The notes beneath the pieces are model-generated. The model was given only the letters and a program-made list of their open reading frames with translations. It did no database searches and was not told where the DNA came from. Below, in pieces: positions 63,613-64,000 of a stretch of DNA of 64,000 nucleotides. Origin of the DNA: JBAOHV01 sp964450685 (GTDB lineage: Bacteria > Actinomycetota > Acidimicrobiia > Acidimicrobiales > Microtrichaceae); the NCBI GenBank assembly GCA_964450685.1, contig CAYVDN010000011.1, positions 1-64,000 on the forward strand, read 5' to 3'. The position numbers and the translations under genes were made by a program. Each line of letters opens with the position of its first letter. The first letter of the stretch is position 1.

Positions 63613-64000
63613 TGGCCGGGCTGCTCGATGGTGTCGATGACCTTCCACACGAGGCGTACGTGGTGGCACTCGCGGCGCTGGAGGGCGTCGGACCGTCCCG
63701 GCTGCGCTGGCTACTTGGCTTCGGAACGCCTTCGGCAGTCTGGGGCAGGGTGTCTGCCGGATCGCTGCCCGCCGACCCGCGATCGACGGTCGCCGTCGAC
63801 CGCAACCTCCTGTCCCACTGGCGGAAGGAAGCACGTGGCGTCACCCCTGCTCAGTGGTGGGAGCGATGTTGTCGGGCGGGTGTGGGTGTGACGACGATCG
63901 GCTCGCCGGCATATCCGCCGTGGCTCGTCGATGACATCGACCCTCCGGTCGTGCTGTTCCACAGAGGCGACCCCGATCGGGTGTCCACCGTCCGGGTGGG
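63612..64000 (+). CDS. dprA: DNA processing protein DprA (5' part, truncated by window end)
   Basis: The frame from ATG 63612 (TGATG overlap with comM) is open to the window edge, about 129 codons. Residues 17-40 form a helix-hairpin-helix-like region (VALAALEGVGPSRLRWLLGFG); YPPWLVDDIDPPVVLFHRGD matches the segment before the DprA Rossmann domain, which would follow outside. DprA loads RecA on incoming single strands. Confidence 0.9.
   Translation, partial: MAGLLDGVDDLPHEAYVVALAALEGVGPSRLRWLLGFGTPSAVWGRVSAGSLPADPRSTVAVDRNLLSHWRKEARGVTPAQWWERCCRAGVGVTTIGSPAYPPWLVDDIDPPVVLFHRGDPDRVSTVRV

Overview
The window is a high-GC chromosomal segment of an actinobacterium, most likely class Acidimicrobiia (inference, not proven here). 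The evidence is a fused alpha-ketoglutarate decarboxylase/dehydrogenase (Kgd), the NucS mismatch endonuclease, an F420-type LLM oxidoreductase, a WS/DGAT acyltransferase, a Mca/MshB-like deacetylase, zinc-type L28, and many start codons preceded at 6-10 nt by a TANNNT -10 box, which is the signature of leaderless mRNAs. The sequence is draft quality, with two 100-N gaps at 19268-19367 and 34285-34384. Both gaps are flanked by identical contig ends (about 52 bp and exactly 55 bp), so both look like unmerged assembly overlaps rather than missing DNA.

Layout. 1-8.4 kb: oxidoreductases, lipid enzymes (geranylgeranyl-reductase-type flavoprotein, WS/DGAT), a VanW envelope protein, an enoyl-CoA hydratase 2 and NucS. 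8.4-17.3 kb: DUF4395 membrane protein, TypA/BipA, UbiB-like kinase coupled to CysQ, the divergent overlapping cysD-cysN-cysC sulfate activation operon, AlkA-type glycosylase and a small zinc-finger protein. 17.4-25 kb: EttA, a NYN-nuclease/S1-like/Lys-Ala-Pro repeat protein that holds gap 1, a HAD hydrolase behind a CsoR/RicR-like palindrome, and Kgd. 25-40.4 kb: exonuclease III, a thioesterase, UvrD2-like helicase, minimal zincin, PH-domain membrane protein, galT-galK, Gfo/Idh/MocA oxidoreductase, nagA (split by gap 2), alpha/beta hydrolase, alpha-methylacyl-CoA racemase, PIG-L deacetylase, Hsp20 with a HAIR operator, and PEP carboxykinase.

40.4-64 kb is a conserved information-processing core: rpmB, a FakA/DAK2-like pseudoenzyme, recG, rsmD, coaD, a DivIVA-like protein with a coupled 18-codon upstream ORF, DUF177, rpmF, acpP, rnc, a degenerate Fpg-like protein, smc, then on the minus strand moxR-DUF58-VWA, then ftsY, ffh, rpsP, khpA, rimM, trmD, rplS, yraN, a two-gene minus-strand micro-operon, comM, and the start of dprA, which runs off the window.

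No rRNA, tRNA, CRISPR array, insertion sequence or prophage was seen, and no gene-free stretch exceeds 300 bp. The most unusual items are the NYN/S1/KKAPA-repeat protein, the Fpg-like protein lacking its catalytic residues in the rnc-smc interval, the FakA-like pseudokinase, two small C-x2-C...H-x2-C proteins, and the dense leaderless promoter grammar.
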